This document shows, in pieces, positions 15,706 to 19,319 of a stretch of DNA of 19,319 nucleotides; position 1 is the first letter of the stretch, and every line of letters begins with the position of its first letter. The notes beneath the pieces are model-generated. The model worked only from the letters and a program-made list of their open reading frames with translations. It made no database searches and was not told the origin of the DNA. This stretch comes from DASVLX01 sp035552275. GTDB lineage: Bacteria; Actinomycetota; Actinomycetes; Mycobacteriales; Pseudonocardiaceae. The translations under genes and the position numbers were made by a program. The DNA lies in NCBI GenBank assembly GCA_035552275.1, contig DASZLR010000068.1:1-19319 (forward strand), written 5' to 3'.

Positions 15706-16681
15706 GTGTCGATCATCGTTGAAGAAGATCAGCCGCCGGTCGCCTCGCGCGCCCGGTCGGTGCTGCGCCGCCTGCGGCACGACCGGCTGGCGATGTTCGG
15801 CGCGATCGTGATCGTGGCATTGTTCGTGCTCGCCTTCGCCTTTCCGTGGTACTGGCCGTGGGGTTATCAGCAGGCTGATCCGAACGCGTTCCTGTCGGCG
15901 CCGTCCGGAGCGCATCTGTTCGGCACCGACCCGGACGGCTTCGACATGTACGCGCGGGTGATGCGCGGGCTGCAGAAATCGCTGGTGATCGGGCTGCTGG
16001 TCGCGGTGTCGTCCACCACCACGGCGGCGGTGGTCGGCTCGGTGGCCGGCTACTTCCGCAGCGCGCTGGACCGCACCCTGATGTGGCTGGTCGACCTGCT
16101 GCTGATCCTGCCGAACTTCCTGATCCTGTCGGTGCTGTCGCCGGCGTTCCGGGGCCGGTCGTGGCTGTTCTTCGTGGTGCTGCTGGCCGCGTTCATGTGG
16201 ATGATCACCGCGCGGGTCGTGCGTGGAATGACGCTGACGATCAGCGAGCGGGAGTTCGTGCGCGCGGCGAAGTTGATGGGTGTGCCGGCCTGGCGGGTGA
16301 TCGTCCGGCATATCCTGCCGCAGATGTCGTCGCTGTTGATCGCGGATGCGACGATCAACGTGGGCGTGGCCATCCTGACCGAGACCTCGTTGAGCTACTT
16401 CGGTTTCGGCGTGCAGCCGCCGGATGTCTCGCTGGGCACGCTGATCGCCGACTCCACCGATTCGGTGCTGAGCTTCCCGTGGCTGTTTTTCGAGCCGGCC
16501 GGGTTTCTGGTGCTCACCGTGCTGGCGGTGAACCTGGTCGGGGACGGTGTGCGGGACGCGCTTGATCCCGGCTCCCGCCGTCGGTTCCGCGGCCGTTCTG
16601 GTCGGACGCGGCGGCTGCATCGTTCGGGTGGTCGTGGCGCTCGTAGTCATGATGTTCATGATCGCCATCATGGACCGACTC

Positions 16682-16689
<8 letters not shown>
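15706..16689 (+). CDS. Peptide/nickel-type ABC transporter permease (DppC/OppC family) with His/Arg-rich tail
   Basis: This 327-residue second permease has an N-terminal cytoplasmic segment (RRLRHDRLAMFG), TM1 at ~29-48, the family stretch HLFGTDPDGFDMYARVMRG, further membrane segments, and the EAA motif REFVRAAKLMGVPAWRVIVRHILPQ. The family normally ends soon after NLVGDGVRDALDP (~280-292). Here the frame continues about 35 residues into an Arg/His-rich tail (RTRRLHRSGGRGARSHDVHD and RHHGPTHG), with six His in the last 25 residues. The last 8 bases overlap the ATPase gene. Start GTG 15706 is 3 bases after the previous stop. Whether the tail is functional or only read-through into coding overlap is unclear. 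Confidence 0.92.
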
Positions 16690-18844
<2,155 letters not shown>

Positions 18845-18886
18845 TTCCTAAGCTGTCAGGCATTCACCATCACGGGAGGTCGAACG

Positions 18887-19319
18887 GTGCTGAGCCGGAA
18901 ATACGAGGAACGCGGCGCGGTGCTGGTGGTGGCTGTGCTGGCCGCGGCGATGGTGTTGGCCGGCTGCGGTTCCAGTGGGCCGAGCCTGGCCAATGACCAG
19001 CAGTTGGCGAACCAGACCCTGGACATCAATCCGCACGATCCAGCCACCCTGGCGGACGGCAACTTCGTGTTTCCATTGGACTTCTGGGAGCCCAACTGGA
19101 ACGGCAATGAGATCGACGGCAACGACGAGAACGAGCCGCTGCTGCTCAACGCGTTGATGCCGAGGCTGTTCTTGATCCAGCCCGATGGCACTTCGAAGAT
19201 CAATCCGGACTACCTGACCTCGGCCGCGGTCACCTCGACCAACCCGCAGGTTGTCACCCTGGACATCAATCCCCAGGCGCGGTGGACCGACGGCACGCCG
19301 CTGACCTGGCGAGACATCC
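18887..19319 (+). CDS. Peptide ABC transporter substrate-binding lipoprotein (family 5), N-terminal part
   Basis: The open frame runs from GTG 18887 to the window edge (144 complete codons, no stop). GGGAGG (18874-18879) lies 7 bases upstream. Residues 1-27 form a lipoprotein signal peptide with lipobox VLAGC, Cys27 being the lipidated residue. The mature part contains DINPHDPATLADGNFVFPL, LLLNALMPRLFLIQPDGTSK, INPDYLTSAAV and ARWTDGTPLTWRDI, the typical N-lobe pattern of extracellular solute-binding family 5 proteins (the last phrase corresponds to the family's DG-P-T-DV segment). It should capture the importer's substrate outside the cell. It is the last visible gene of the importer operon, 42 bases after the ATPase gene. 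Confidence 0.92.
   Translation, partial: MLSRKYEERGAVLVVAVLAAAMVLAGCGSSGPSLANDQQLANQTLDINPHDPATLADGNFVFPLDFWEPNWNGNEIDGNDENEPLLLNALMPRLFLIQPDGTSKINPDYLTSAAVTSTNPQVVTLDINPQARWTDGTPLTWRDI

Noticed and set aside
16547..16681. Hydrophobic N-terminal extension of the dual ATPase
   Set aside because: It overlaps the permease gene in another frame, and ABC ATPases of this family are soluble with the first strand near residue 5.

Overview
The window comes from a high-GC actinobacterium, most likely of the order Pseudonocardiales. The signs are strong G/C bias at third codon positions, many GTG starts and one TTG start, an XRE/DUF5753 regulator paired with a DUF397 protein, and a rex-hemA-hemC-hemD-hemB cluster. 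I can only place it at about order level.

Layout. Positions 1-718 hold two minus-strand genes of unknown function, the first cut by the window edge. Positions 719-896 are a divergent intergenic region containing a strong dyad. Positions 897-1929 hold the overlapping XRE/DUF5753 and DUF397 pair. Positions 2013-3566 encode a membrane-anchored molybdopterin oxidoreductase whose Tat-like signal lies after four membrane segments. Positions 3649-10737 form a haem-biosynthesis region: a putative Rex operator/promoter, then rex, hemA, hemC and hemD in tight succession, a decayed DUF234-type ATPase gene (8413-9721), and hemB. Positions 10783-12188 hold three small membrane proteins of unknown function. 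Positions 12278-14610 encode an OmpR-type response regulator and its histidine kinase. The kinase carries an unusual repeat-encoded acidic insert in its ATP-binding domain. From 14728 to the end lies a peptide/nickel-type ABC importer: two permeases, one polypeptide with two fused ATPases, and the beginning of a lipoprotein solute-binding protein.

How the genes work together. Rex senses the NADH/NAD+ ratio and probably controls its own operon. That operon makes glutamate-1-semialdehyde (HemA); HemB, HemC and HemD then carry out the steps from 5-aminolevulinate to uroporphyrinogen III, linking tetrapyrrole supply to respiratory state. The aminomutase HemL is not in the window. The two-component pair has repeats upstream that could be an autoregulatory site. 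The ABC importer is an independent operon whose substrate cannot be told from the sequence.

Most of the window is conserved actinobacterial chromosome. No clearly new multi-gene system is visible. The items most worth a second look are the split and gapped ATPase gene inside the hem cluster, the repeat-built acidic insert in the kinase, the mid-protein Tat motif of the molybdoenzyme, and the likely Rex operator.
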